DNA of 64,000 bases from Glebionis coronaria (lineage: Eukaryota > Streptophyta > Magnoliopsida > Asterales > Asteraceae), in contig JANFOE010000571.1 of the NCBI GenBank assembly GCA_025667525.1, forward strand, positions 1 to 64,000, in the 5' to 3' direction. Every line of letters starts with the position of its first letter. The stretch's first letter is position 1. Made by a program: the position numbers and the translations under genes. Below, one piece after another: positions 51,512 to 64,000 of the stretch. The notes under the pieces were generated by a model that saw only the letters and a program-made list of their open reading frames with translations, was not told the origin of the DNA and made no database searches.

Positions 51512-53169
51512 TGATACTTTGATTTTGCTTAGGGGTTCAATTTTCTCTCTCAGTCCTCTCGAATTGATCTCAGCTCTAAGTGGAATGATTTGTTCTTGGT
51601 TGTTAAAAAGTGGTTGGTTTGTTTATCTATTTTAAACTATATAGCAAGTAATTAAAGTGTCGATGAGTAAAATGGAAGTTAAAAGATTAAAATCAAAATG
51701 ACGAGTAAACATAAAAGCTTGAAAACTTAAAGGTAACAATGGAAAAGTACCATCACACTAAATAAAACTAACACTTGGAAAACTTTGTGAAAAATAAGAA
51801 CTAGTAGAAAAGTACTAAAAGAAAGTAAGATCGGAATATAGCAAAACACTCAAATCGGAACAAACAAACTAGGGTCAATCGGAAAGTATTCCGATCTATA
51901 GATCGGAATATGGGAGAGATAAACTGATCGAAATATGGGGAATAAACTTGCAATCGGAATGTTAAAAAGAGGTGTAATCGGAATGTTTGGAAACTTACCA
52001 ATCGGAATAATCAAAGAATAAAGACAATCGGAATATGCTGATGGGTCTCAATCCGAATGTGCTCAAAACGAGGAACAATCAGAACAACTAAACCCTTTTC
52101 CGATCGGGCGATCGGAAAGAGGGTGGTGTGTACGGTCGGAATACTCGGTCGGAAAAGGGCTTTGCCCTTTCCTAAAATGGTGCAAATTCGAGAAAAGCAA
52201 AGGCAACAAGCTTATGGAATAAACTAACTCCCAAAACTAGCTCGAATCCAACAATAAGCTGATCAAATAAGCACTAAGAACACTTTATCTAGGCTTCAAA
52301 TAAACAACTTTTAAATCAAATCAATAAAATGAACTTTTCATAAAGACTTTAAAAAGTAAATAAGCTAAATCAACAAATAAGCCAATAAGAACAAGGATCT
52401 TAAAGCTTATTCGTGTATAAACTTAAGGAAACATAAAAAGTAATCAACTTTTTAAGCATAAATCATTGATGAACAACACGGATCATACGAGATTTGTACC
52501 AAAATCAATCAAAATAAAAGAAAGGAAGGATGAGATTAAAGATTAAAAGATAAAAACTTGAACTTGATTAATGAAAAAGTAATACAAAGTCTTGATCTTG
52601 AAAATAGAAAAAGATGAAATCTAGTGAGAGAAAGTTTAGAACTTTCTCTCTCTAAAACTAAAAACTACCTAAAAGACTAAGTGTGAATTTTTGTGAAGTA
52701 AGGCCCTATATATAGGCAAGTCTTGTGGGCTTTGTGAATGGGCTTGGTTTTGGGCTTCTTTTCTTCTTCCTTCTTTAGTCTTCTCGTCTCTTTTAATTAA
52801 ACGTTTCCGACTTTGGATTTTTAGAAGTATCGGTGAATAATTCCAACTCGTCTTATAATCTTTAGTTTAATAGACTCGAGTTCTTCGACATATATGAATC
52901 TTCCATCTTTGGCTCTATTCTTCGATAAATCTTCAAATAGGCACAATAACTTCAAATCCTTTGCATCTCTTGGACAATAGACTTCGTCGTGAGTCTTTTT
53001 CCTTGATAAAGCCCGTGCAATCCCATGTTTTCTTCATTATTCATCCGGTTGACTCTGAAAACACAATAAACACAAAAACCACTTCCAAACAAATGATATT
53101 AAATACGTGTTTTGGTCTCGTTTTAGCCAGAATTAAGTGGTAAAAGGATGGGTGTTTTCACACCTATCA
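51512..53169 (-). repeat. Element B 5' LTR (long form)
   Basis: On the minus strand it begins TGATAGGTGTG and ends AAAGTATCA. It has a TATA box (52706-52715), the ATCGGAA array, and a segment of about 390 bp (52268-52657) absent from the other LTR. That segment ends in an 11-bp stem, 3-base loop hairpin (52626-52650, GAGAGAAAGTT arms). Confidence 0.93.
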
Positions 53170-55448
53170 GCAACCACAAGTGGTCTTTAAAACATTTAAC
53201 GCTATCGGCTTCTCAATTCTAATGGTTCACATTAGCCGCGAACCACTTTTATTACCTATATTATCCTTTTTATAAGCATCGACTATATTTTAAATTGTTC
53301 GACAATTTATTTTGCACCTTCATTATTAAGGAATATGTCCTAATTGGTTCTTTATCTTTTCTTGATGATATAATTATCATGTCCGTATTTATTCAAAATT
53401 TCTTTCTTCATATCTTCTATGTTTCAGTTTCGTCTTTACTATTATCTTTATCTGTTTTACTCAATCTGACGTTTAAAGTGTCGATAATTATTACATGTAA
53501 ATTAACAATAATTATTTGATTTTTATGAAACGTAAACGTAAAAATTTTAAATATCTTAGTTCGACCAATTATATAAAATGTTCAAATTAATTTGAATTTA
53601 ATTAACAAGATTTTTGTTGATTTATCGAAAATATTTAATAAGATTCGTAAATGTTCGAAAAACCTTTGTTTATACTTTGGTCAAAGTTTTCTTAGTTTGA
53701 AAAGTAAAAAATATCGTTTCAAATGTCAAGTCATAAATTATATAGTTTCCTAAATTCTTCTTAAGTTGTCTAAAAGCACACACAAACATTTACCCCTAAA
53801 CAGGAGTTTAGTTAAATGTTTTGGTTATAAGGGAATAATCCCTTAAAATCCTTTGTTAAAACATTTGTCAAAATATATTTTCACTTTCTTTTTAGTATAA
53901 CTCAAAGTCTTAAATGACTTCTAAATTTTGAAGAGTCGATTTATATTCCATTAACTTATTAATCACATAGTCAAATAGTATAGAGGATTAAGTCTTTAAT
54001 CACATGTTAAATATTAAGGTACAGGTTTTTATTGTTCGGTCAATTTAGGGCAGTCTATAACTAATTATTAACTCATTCTTATACTCATAAACAAACAAAT
54101 AGTCCTTAATGATCACGGGCATGAATTTATCAAATTACAGCCTACACACGTGATTCACCAAATTTATGAATGCTACATGTGCATTGGTCAATCCAAACGA
54201 CATCACGTGAAACTCATAATGTTCATCACAAGTTCTGGATGTAATGATTGGAATTGATAATCTTTTTCGCAGATGCGAAGTTGATGATAACCATGCCATG
54301 GATAAAATCTTTAAAACATACACTAGAACCTTGTAAATGATCGAACAAATCTTCCATTTCGAGTTATGGATGTCGTTTTCGATTGTCAATTTACTCAGTT
54401 CACAGTAATCTATAAATATAAGGAATGACAACACCATAGCTCTTCATGATGACGAGATTGGTAGAATAAAATCTTTCTCCGACAACTCTCTCAGTTGTAC
54501 GGTAATTCCTTTAATTCAGATGGTGCTGACGTACAGTGCACAAGCCACAGGCGCAGCACCGGAAATATAATCAATACCAATTTCAACTTGCCTTAATGGC
54601 AAAAGTCTAGGTAATTCATTAACAAATACTTACTAAAGTTTCAAGTAACAGAATTATCTTTTTAATTAACTTCTTTCTAGATTATAATATCTATGACTAA
54701 TTTACAACCATTTACGGTAAAATTTCAAGTCTAAATGCAGGATAAAATTATCCATCAAGAATTATTTAGATCACTTTTGATAATCAACATCTTATCATTT
54801 AGGCGAATTCAATTCGAGTTCCCATCAATTAAGACAATGTCGTCATGTCATAATCAATCAATCCATTCTACTGGCATTATCAACTTTCCAGTTTCATTGT
54901 CGTCGATAAGATGTGAACTTCTCAAAGGACTAATAATAACTCATAATTCTTCACAAATTCAGGGATATTAGGATACACAACTACTATTAAAAGAGTAAGG
55001 TCAACGCATAATCTATGCGAGAGAATTTCAAATCAGATACAGATGAAAACATTTAACGAATATGAATATATCCCATGTTTTCATAATTTGAGTACGCATT
55101 CGAAAGCTCCTCGGATCGTTACCCAGGTCATTCAAATGAAATCAAATCAAAAGAAATGATAAGAACGTTAATACATCCAGTCGGGTATCAACACTCGGTA
55201 ATCAGATACTTTTCCTAAGAATCTCACTACGGGAGAATTGGACAAGAAAGAATTGTCAATTGTCAAATAAGACAATTTCCACAGATGAGTAAATTCAACT
55301 CAGAAGAATAGATGCTACAGGCACATATGTAGGTGTCCCTAACACTATGTCCCTATTTTTCACTTCTTGCAGATCTCATAAAATTTATTCTTTCACAATC
55401 TTCAAAGAGAATGTAGTTTTTATTCATTAGTTTTATGGTGACTACTAG
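53170..55448 (-). mobile_element. Element C internal region, RT-side relic
   Basis: This continues element C beyond inserted B. On the minus strand, 54437-54135 keeps a reverse-transcriptase fragment. A DYCELSKLTIEN stretch corresponds to the chromovirus DYRELNKLT motif, and YEFHVMSFGLTNAHVAF to the YEF-VMPFGLTNAP-AF motif. The YIDD region has decayed. An internal polypurine-like AGGGGTAAATG lies at 53786-53803. The region is colinear in reverse with element D at 60690-62990 and stops where D's LTR begins, so C's 5' half should lie beyond D. Confidence 0.75.
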
Positions 55449-58400
55449 TGTGACAATCCGTCAATTTACGATTGATATTTTATTCTCAATATTTATTTGA
55501 AAATATTATTTTATGAACTCACTTATTTTGGGAAGAAATTTGAATTTACGTCTTGAAGTAGCATCGACTACGTTTAAACCGGAGGATTCAACGTTACGTG
55601 CTTACGCTTACATACATCGTCTTTGGTGACAGTCCGACATTTCAGAAAATAAATTTGTCCATGAATATTATTTTGGAGTTTTAAATTTGTGTTGGTTCAT
55701 AAACTCACAAATTTACGAGAAGAGATTAGGACTTACGATTTTATTTTAACGTCCTTTACGACTAAACCGGAAACCCTAGGATTACGTATTTACGTTTTCG
55801 AACTCCGTTTTTGATGAGACAATTTTTATTGGATTCGTTTTGTGACGTTGATTCATAATTTATAAAAACGTTTTTCGTAAAACGACCCGAGGGCACGCAA
55901 ATCGAGGAAACTAGAATCGAGGAGTACCCGTATTTAAATAGGGATGAGACAAGATAAATCTTGCCCCACCTCCACTCTTGGACGGCAAGAGTAAGCAACA
56001 CAACACCTTAGGTGTCAAGTTGCAAGCATAGAACTTACACTTGTCTAATTAGCTTACTTTGTAAGCTTCCACTACATCAAAACAAGCTACCAAAACCACT
56101 CACTCTCATTTCACACATGCAAAACAACTTTCATCCTCCCTTTCTCTCTAAAAATGCCGTCCCTCATCCCACTCAAAACCCTCATTTGATCAAAATCAAC
56201 CACAAAATCTCATGTTATTCATATACATGTTGATGCCCTTTTGAATCCCTATTGATTGGTGCAAGTTATAACATCCAAGGAGGAGTTTCCGTGGAGTCTT
56301 GAGGCTGATTTTCCACAAGGAGTTTATGAAGATTGGTGGTCATGAAGATGGTCTTGCTGCATCACAAGTATCTCCAACAAAATCCATGTCCAAATCATAA
56401 CCTACATCAACTTGGTGGTATAAAGATTGTCCTCCTCATCTTCTTGTTATTTTGATTATGTAAACATGTATTTTATTTCCTGTTGTATATGTATATGATG
56501 ATTATATGATGATAAAAAATGTTATGTGGGGATTTGTTGTTGATAAACATGATTAAAAAGGTGAAAAACTATAAAGAACAAGGTTAAAATCTTACTTAAA
56601 TTTGTTGGCTGTATAAAACAGTAAAGAAACATGTCATGAACTGATAAAATAGCATAGATTAATGGATTTACAGTAAGCTATGGGTCTTGTACACATGTGA
56701 GAGTTGGCCATGCAATGGAATCATTGTAATGAGTGAGATATGATCAAAACAAGTTTAAGGTACAAATCTGAGTTCACTGTTTTGGACGATTTTTAGAAAA
56801 TACTTAGAGGATGATTCAACAGTAGATATAGGAGAGTTAAATGGAGAACATATCATGTATTTTATGTGATAAAAAGTTGAGCTTCTATCTCCATATAGAA
56901 CTCTAGATATGGCAGTTTTGGTGAAAGTGAAGATAAAAATCAGATTTTTGGAAATTAAAGTATAATACTATTATATAAGCACTCAAAATTTAATAGTATA
57001 AAATATAAATTAAAACCCACTAACTTATATAATACATTTATATAAATATTTACAATGGTAATAAGTGGACATTTTATAAAAATGGTAAATTGTTAAGTTT
57101 TATAAGTTATAAAACTATAAACATGATTTTTACGACTTTTTCGGCTAATACCGTAAAATTAACATTTTTGTTAAATAAAACTTAGATGGTTGGACCCGTC
57201 TAATGTAAACTTTATAAAACTTATATACTGATATATAAACATGTATAACAAGTAAAAACCGATAAGACCCGAACTGTAGGACATACGGACATTAACGGAC
57301 TAAATTAACGTTATTGGACTAATAATACAACAAAAATGGACTAAAACACTTATAAACTTATTATTTGGGCTTAACCCATTTAGGCCCAACTTGTAAAGTA
57401 TAACTACTGATAATATAAGTATGAAATGGATTAATACAAGTTAATAAACTTATAATAGGCTTATTGGACCTAAAACACGTAAATAGGTAAAACGAGAAAA
57501 CTAGTATAAAAGTTATCGACACATAACACAAAAATGAATAAATGAGAATATGTAAACCCACTTGATCATCATATATATAAAATCATCATATGTATACATA
57601 ATTGTTATTTTTATAAATTCATTAGACATGAGTCTAAGACGAGTATTATTTGTCTAGGTTTCCGTGATTGAAGCACGTACCATACGTCCGAATTGCCGAT
57701 AACCCGCCTTCCCACATCAACGTGAGTTCATAGCCTCGCACTCTTTTAAATGTTTTTATAAATGTTTTATAAACCCGTGAGGGAGATAACATGTTAGTTT
57801 TTATAAAATAGGACATCATTTGTCCCGATTGTTTGTTTATTAACTTGGACCCGAATGATTGTATGACCCGAATGTATGACCCGATAAATGATTAAAGGAC
57901 CCGATAGATGAAATCAAATGGATTATTAAAGTTAGGTTATGTCACTAAAAGTCCCATTAGCATGAATTGTGAACTACCGGGATTTGGTAGACGCTTGTGT
58001 ATATAATAGTACTATTTGGGGACGATCACCCCAGTTCGCGCCTTGACGGTTGATCCCCGTCGTGCCACGTTGATTGGTAAGCGAATTTATGTATGAGAAG
58101 ATTTCCATAGCGTGACCTTTGTGACGACACGCTACTTTAGATGGGCAAAATTTGTATCGGGTTAGCTACCCGTTGCTGGTTTAGTAAGGTAACAATGTCA
58201 TGCGGTTTATAATAATCCGACTAACGAAATACTACTAGACGCTCCGAATTACGATGTATTGCCTGACTAGCAATACAGGGTCATACCATTGATATTATGT
58301 TTGTGTTTTGGTTTTTGTAACCATATTCATATAACGGTTTTTGTTTTCATACAACGTCATAAGACGTATTGTATGATGTTTTTACGACATTGGCTCGTAT

Positions 58401-58870
58401 AATGATTTTTAAGGCGAATGCCTATATTATGATTTTCGATAAGGATTTGTATAAAATGACTTTGGCTATTTTATGGCCTATTAAAATGATTTATACAAGA
58501 TGATTTTCAGTAATAATTTTATACTGATATTATATTGATGGATTTTACTAAACTCTATGAATTCACTCGGCGTTATCGCTGACCTTTTCTTTTAACATGT
58601 TTTACCTCAGGTACTTGAAGGTAATTCTCGGGAAGACGACAAGAATTCATGGCCCGCACTTAAACAATATTTTCCATTCAAATACTTTGTAAAACTTTGT
58701 ATGAAATAATATGACTTGGGACCGATGTAACTTTGATATTTATGAATGGAAATGATTTATTATTAAACGACGCGATTTTTATGCGTTGTCTATGATGTGA
58801 GTAATGTGCTATCCCGTAACACCAACGAGTCTTCCGCTGTATTGAGTTGTATAAATTTGGGGGTGTTACA
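55449..58870 (+). repeat. Element D 5' LTR
   Basis: It begins TGTGACAATCCG and ends GGGGGTGTTACA, directly followed by a primer binding site. It is highly similar to element C's LTR in opposite orientation and carries intact, empty target sites for element A. No gene is encoded. Confidence 0.88.
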
Positions 58871-58873
58871 GTT

Positions 58874-58887
58874 TGGTACCAGAGCTC
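58874..58887 (+). other. Primer binding site of element D (initiator-Met type)
   Basis: TGGTACCAGAGCTC lies three bases after the LTR end and differs by one base in the first 12 from the TGGTATCAGAGC site complementary to plant initiator tRNA-Met. Confidence 0.8.
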
Positions 58888-61540
58888 TCGTTATAGAGAA
58901 CGAAAGATTTTTAAAACTAAGGTTTTGAATAAAACTTTTCAAAATCTTTTAACTATAAAACATTTTTCTAAAAATGTCTAAAAATCTTTTGACTATAACG
59001 GTGCCGAAGAATTCCCGAGTTACCGACAAGGCCAGACTGAGAAGTGTTATTTTAATATATATATATATAACTTGGATTATATATATGATGTAATTTGATT
59101 ACATGATTGTTTGATGATTATTTTAATATTTATACGAGGTATTTATACGACGTAGATTGTCACAAGAAACCCTAACTCCCCTAGCAAATTAATCGAAGCT
59201 ATTCTCGTAGGAATTCTAGCTATCCTAGATCTAAACCAAGTTGTGGATATTTATGATCCCAACAAAATGGTTGATATTCGTAGAAATGTAGATATTAGTT
59301 GATTGTGATATTGAAAAAGAATTGGCGAGATTAAATCTGATATCGATGTCATGACGGTCTTTCCTTATAGAGTGGAGTTTGACAAAACATTATCACCTGG
59401 AAAGATGTCATCTGATTCGTTGTCATCCAATTCTTAAATTGAAATTGAAAGGGTGAATGTTGCACTTGAGGCTGTCATTGGAACCAGTACCCAAAAGCCT
59501 CATGGCACTAGTACCTTTCCGAGAAGTCTAATTGAATGTATGAGTCATCTCATACTAGTGACTCATTTGATAATTGTTGTTGTAAGAGCTAATAGGATTG
59601 GAAATTAAGTGTTGATAATATTGAGCTTTCATTTCCCTTTTAAGGCCTAAGAATAAGGTTGAAGTATTGGAGAATGAGGTAGGATATCGAATTGAGTATA
59701 AAATTGGTTGAAACTTGAATAAAGTAAAATTTAACTTATATGGAATATGAGATTGTTAAGAGGAAATTATTAAGTCATGTGTTTGAATTATAAGGTTTTA
59801 ATTGATTGTTAGTTTGTGTTAAGGGTTGTTCCTAGGCCATTGTCCAATAATGAGGATGCCCAGTGTCCAGGAAATAAATTGAAGAAATCTTCTTCTAAAT
59901 TGGGACCAATGGATCTTCCGGGACATGTGGAACACCTAATGACTCTTGTAGATTAGTATTCATTGTAGTATCTTTTAAAAATCCCTAACTTAACTAAGAC
60001 ATCAGTTGGAAGGATGAGTTCTGAGAATTGTATGACATAGTGACACGTAATGTGTAACGGTACAATTTTGACTTGTTTGTGATTAATAAAAAGACTACCT
60101 TTGATTGCTAAATTCTACATATATCGATGTTATCTATCTTTTATTGCTTCATTCTAATGTTCGCATTAGTGATGCAACCATTGAACAAGTACTCATCTTG
60201 ATTTGAGTTACGTTGTGAATTATTCTTTTGAGTGCCATCGAGATCATGAACCTCATGATTATTTAGCTAAAGCTCATTTCCTGATATATTGTAGTAAGTT
60301 CTTGGCGAACAACTCTTCATCACTCTTTTGCAGATCACTCGTTGTTTTTATAAGATACAATAGTATCCCTTGAGAATTTTTTTTTTTTTGAATTCTCATC
60401 ACTAAAAGGATTATTCAAAATAAGATTTATAAGTGATTGATATCAAAATGAAGTTGTTTATGAGACGCTTTGGAAACTTAATTGTTTTCATAACAAAGAA
60501 AATCTTTGTAAATATATTTTTGATTCTTATTTAAGAATTAAGCATGAAGATGTTTTTATTATAAACATGATGATAAAATTTTGACGAACTGAGTATTGCA
60601 TCGTTAATCTTGAAATTGTATATAGTTGCGCGCCTACATACAATTTGGAATGGACCATGCAAGACTGATTAGTAGTCACCATAAAACTAATGAGTAAACA
60701 CTACATTTTCTTTGAAGATGTGAAAGATAAAATTTTATGAGATCTGCAAGAAGTGAAAAATAAGGACATAATGTAAGGGACACCTGCATATGTGCTTGTA
60801 GCATCTATTCTTCTGAGTCGAAATTACTCATCTGTGGAAATTGTCTTATTTGACAATTGACAATTCTTTCTTGTCCAATTCTCCCTATTGAGATTCTTAG
60901 GAGAAGTATCTGATTATCGAGTGTTGATACCCGACTGGATGTATCGACGTTCCTATCATTTTTTTGAGTTCATTTCATTTGAATGACCTGGGTAACGATC
61001 CGAGGAGCTTTCGAATGCGTACTCAAATTATGAAAACATGGGATATATTCATATTCGTTAAATGTTTTCGTCTGTATCTGATTTGAAATTCTATCGCGTA
61101 GATTATACGTTGACCTTGCTCTTTTAATAGTAGTTGTGTCTCCATATATCCTTGAACTTGTGAAGGATTATGAGTTATTATTAGTCTTTTGAGAAGTTCA
61201 CATCTTATCGACGGCAATAAAACTGAAAAGTTGATAGTGCCAGTAGAATGGATTGATTGATTATGACATGACGACATTGTCTTAATTGATGGGAACTCGA
61301 ATAGAATTCCCCTATATGATAAGATGTTGATTATCAAAAGTGATCTAAATAATTCTTGATGGATGACCGTATCCTGCATTTAGACTTGAAATTATACCGT
61401 GAATGATTGTGAATTAGTCATAGATATTGTAATCTAGAAGAACCTAATATGAATTTATTAAAAGATAATTCTGTTATTTGAAACTTTAGTAAGTATTTGT
61501 TAATGAATTACCTAGACCTTTGCCATTTAGGCAAGTTGAA
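58888..61540 (+). pseudogene. Element D gag/protease region, unreadable
   Basis: Position implies gag and protease, but no frame longer than a few dozen codons and no zinc knuckle or DSG/DTG motif could be recognised. The distance from PBS to RT (about 2.7 kb) suggests deletions. Confidence 0.45.
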
Positions 61541-62060
61541 ATTGGTATTGATTATATTTCCAGTGCTGCACTTGTGGCTTGTGCACTGTACGTCAGCACC
61601 ATCTGAATTTAAGGAATTACCGTACAACTGAGAGAGTTGTCGGAGAAAGATTTTATTCTACCAAGCTCGTCATCATGAAAAGCTATGGTGTTATCATTCC
61701 TTATATTTATAGATTACTGTTAATTGAGTAAATTAACAATCGAAAACGATATCCATAACTCGAAATGGAAGATTTGTTCGATCATTTACAAGGTTTTAGC
61801 GTATGTTTTAAAGATTTGATTCACGGCATGGTTATCATCAACGTCGCGTCCGCGAAAAAGATATGTATTCCAATCACTACATCCGGTACTTGTAATGACC
61901 ATTATGAGTTTCATGTTATGTCGTTTGGATTGACTAATACACATGTAGCATTCATAAATTTGGTGAATCACGTGTGTAGGCTGTAATTTGATAAATTCAT
62001 GCTCGTGATCATTAAGAACTATATGTTTGTTTATAAGAATAAGAATGAGTTAATGATTAT
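61541..62060 (+). pseudogene. Element D reverse-transcriptase relic
   Basis: The frame at 61765-61986 reads DLFDHLQGFSVCFKD early and YEFHVMSFGLTNTHVAF later. These match the chromovirus RT segments that normally read DLFDQLQG and YEF-VMPFGLTNAP-AF, but the piece between is frameshifted. After a stop at 61984-61986 the decayed equivalent of the YIDD region follows. Element C carries the same fragment with different damage. Confidence 0.75.
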
Positions 62061-63159
62061 TTATAAATTGCCCTGAATTGGCCGAACAATGAAAACCTGT
62101 ACCTTGAATAATTGATATGTGATTAAAGACTTAAAACTTTACATTATTTGACCGTGTGATTAATAACATAATGGAATCTATATTGACTCTTCAAAATTAA
62201 GAGCCCTTTTAAGACTTTGAGTTATATTAAAAAGAAAGTGCAAATATATTTTGACAAATGTTTTAACAAAGGATTTTTAAGGGATTATTCTCTTATACAC
62301 AAACCATTTAACTAAACTTCTGTTTAGGGGTAAATGTTCGTGTATACTTCTAGACAACTTAAGAAGAATTGAGGAAACTATATAATTTACGACTTGAAAT
62401 TTGAAACGACAATTTTTGCTTTTCAACTAAGAAAACTTTGACCAAAGTATAAACAAAGATTTTTCGAAAGTTTACGAATCTTACTACTTATTTTCGATAA
62501 ATCAACAAAAATCTTGTTAATTAAATTCAAATTTATTTTTGAACATTTTATATAATTGGTGGAACTAAGAAATTTAAAATTTTTACGTTTACGTTTCATA
62601 AAAATTAACTAATTATTATTTAATTACTTGTAGTAATTATCGACGCTTTAAACGTCGGATTGAGCAAAACGGATAAAAATAATAGTTTAGAAGAAACTAA
62701 AACATAGAAAATATGAAGGAATAATTTTTGAATAAATATGGACATGATAATTATATCATCAGGAAAGGTGAATGTAGATATCGACACATAATATAGAAAG
62801 GATAAAGAATCAACCCAGACATGTTCCTTAATAATGATTGTGCAAAATAAATTTCCGAACAATTTAAAATATAGCCGATGCTCGTAAAAAGGATAATATA
62901 GAAAAAAAGGGGTTCGCAGCAAATATGAACCATTAAAATTGAGAAGCCGATAGCGTTAAATATTTTAAAGACCACTTGTGATTGTCTAAATATGGAGATT
63001 GTGAGATATATTATGTTGGAATTTGTAAGTATAAGTATTCTATTTATGTCATTTATGACTAAAAGTATCTTTGTCTAAAGAAGTTGTACTAATGACAAAT
63101 TATGAAGGCAGACATCGCCTCATACATTAGTAAACGTCTAGCTATTGCAAAGGTCATCA
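62061..63159 (+). pseudogene. Element D RNase H/integrase finger region, decayed
   Basis: It is colinear with element C (minus strand, 53170-54090 and the start of 42426). No motif could be read reliably. A second copy of the polypurine-like TGTTTAGGGGTAAATGT lies at 62321-62337. The empty target site of element B is at about 62975-62995. Confidence 0.5.
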
Positions 63160-63420
63160 TCTGAATTTGATTCGATTTGGGTCATCGTCGACAGACTGAC
63201 CAAATCTGCTAATATCATTCCCGTTAATGATAAATGCAAAAGAGTTCTGTAAACATAGTGTGCCTATATCGAACATCTTTATCAAGATCCTCGCTTCGCA
63301 TCGAATTTCTAGAGATTTGCTCAGGAATCATTGAGAACGAACCTTGATGAGAGTACTATGTACCACCCCAAATCGAAGGGACGAGGTAAAGTAACGATAC
63401 AAAGTACTATAAGTGCTGTT
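63160..63420 (+). pseudogene. Element D integrase core relic
   Basis: DSIWVIVDRLTKSANIIPV and, further on, STMYHPKSKG are recognisable against the chromovirus integrase pattern (WVIVDRLTKSAHF and [10 protein letters not shown]). Several stops interrupt the frame. Confidence 0.75.
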
Positions 63421-63878
63421 TTATGTTTGAATGATTGACTTTTGGTAATAGACCGTATAATCGCTTTCCTTTGGAAAGATTATCATTGATAATTATCGTA
63501 TTAGGATTGAGATCGAATCTTGTTAGGATCTAAATATTAGAGCATCTGCAAACAAGAGTTGAGATGGAGACACCCGACATACACCCATTGTGAGTTGGAC
63601 ATATCTTTTAGGTTTAAGGTTTCCTATGATGGCGAACCAAACCTTATGAAATACTCGACCCGCGAGACCTGAAATGATTGTTGAAATTAGGATTTGATTA
63701 TTGACTGCCGGTAGTGGGCAAGAGGTTATGTGAATGTGAAATTGTAGATCTTGAAGTGCCAAATTGGGTAGCGAAGTTATGCCACAATTTTTAAACTTAG
63801 AAAAATGAATTCATGATCTGACAAATCATGGGATATAAGTCCCCGTAGTATGGGACCATAGAGATGATGTAAAAATAT

Positions 63879-64000
63879 TGCCCCACCCCCACTCTTGGAC
63901 GACAAGAGTAAGCAACACAACACCTTAGGTGTCAAGTTGCAAGCATAGAACTTACACTTGTTTAATTAGCTTACTTTGTAAGCTTCCACTACATCAAAAC
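63879..64000 (+). repeat. Element D 3' LTR, 5'-truncated, cut by window end
   Basis: From 63879 the sequence matches element D's own 5' LTR from about 55961. The PPT, adjoining internal sequence and first 512 bp of the LTR are missing, so a deletion joined integrase-side sequence directly to the LTR interior. Confidence 0.8.

Larger units (their letters stand above)
42427..53169 (-). mobile_element. Element B: Athila-like Ty3/gypsy retrotransposon
   Basis: This 10.7-kb minus-strand element has its 5' LTR at 51512-53169, PBS at 51492-51509, gag-pol at 51297-45622, a 1.9-kb non-coding 3' region, a PPT at 43703-43713 and its 3' LTR at 42427-43699. Target-site duplications are GCAAC. It is related to element A in all protein domains but has much shorter, unrelated LTRs. 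Three nonsense codons inactivate the otherwise continuous polyprotein. I counted roughly 15 LTR differences over the aligned 1.27 kb, so its age is similar to that of A. Confidence 0.95.
55449..64000 (+). mobile_element. Element D: decayed chromovirus-like Ty3/gypsy retrotransposon (runs off window)
   Basis: It consists of a 5' LTR, iMet-type PBS, about 5 kb of decayed internal sequence and a 5'-truncated 3' LTR that continues past the window end. It belongs to the same family as element C but lies in the opposite orientation. Because C's internal sequence stops exactly at D's LTR start, D most likely inserted into C; the second target-site copy is outside the window. Confidence 0.8.

Noticed and set aside
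21634..58870. The two 3.4-kb LTRs of C and D as the two ends of one element
   Set aside because: They are in opposite orientation. One is adjacent to a PPT and the other to a PBS, so they belong to two elements of one family.

Overview
The window looks like intergenic, transposon-filled chromosome from a eudicot plant. The evidence is low GC content, plant splice sites, a FAR1/MULE-type gene, Athila-type and chromovirus-type Ty3/gypsy elements, and a DUF4283-containing LINE ORF1. An asterid such as a member of Asteraceae is plausible, but nothing here proves it. I see no intact host gene; every recognisable coding region belongs to, or has been broken by, a mobile element.

Left part, 1-17.5 kb. 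This is mostly AT-rich unique sequence. It holds a short GACCCGGG-rich MITE-like repeat (copies near 1.2 and 14.4 kb) and a complete-looking insertion of a LINE that lacks ORF2 (3705-6147, target-site duplication AATATGCTTAT). A series of exon-like coding fragments lies on the minus strand between about 8.1 and 14.2 kb. One of them is a tandemly duplicated piece resembling the proline-rich linker of TOPLESS-RELATED corepressors. A possible Helitron 3' end lies at about 10.37 kb, so captured gene fragments are one explanation. A large (TA)n(AG)n microsatellite lies at 16950-17148.

17.5-21.6 kb. A FAR1-RELATED SEQUENCE / domesticated MULE transposase gene has five recognisable exons. Exon 2 carries three in-frame stops, and exon 5 is cut off by a retrotransposon at 21634.

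Right part, 21.6-64 kb. This is one nested stack of retrotransposons. Element C (minus strand, decayed chromovirus-like) entered the FAR1-like gene. Element A (plus, Athila-like, 22307-38405, LTRs of about 3.75 kb, TSD ATGAC) sits inside C's 3' LTR. Element B (minus, Athila-like, 42427-53169, TSD GCAAC) sits inside C's internal region. Element D (plus, same family as C, 55449 to beyond the window end) appears to have inserted into C in inverted orientation. D is an unoccupied relative at both the A and B insertion points, which confirms both boundaries.

A and B each keep a nearly complete gag-pol reading frame damaged only by point mutations: one frameshift plus two stops in A, three stops in B. 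Their LTR pairs differ by roughly 1-1.5% where I counted by eye, so both are fairly recent. C and D are much older and keep only scraps of RT and integrase. Unusual structure includes a conserved hairpin between repeated polypurine-like motifs downstream of pol in A and B, an ATCGGAA-motif array with a perfect 24-bp palindrome in the B LTR, and a LINE 5' end with a 60-bp perfect duplication around a run of 109 adenines.
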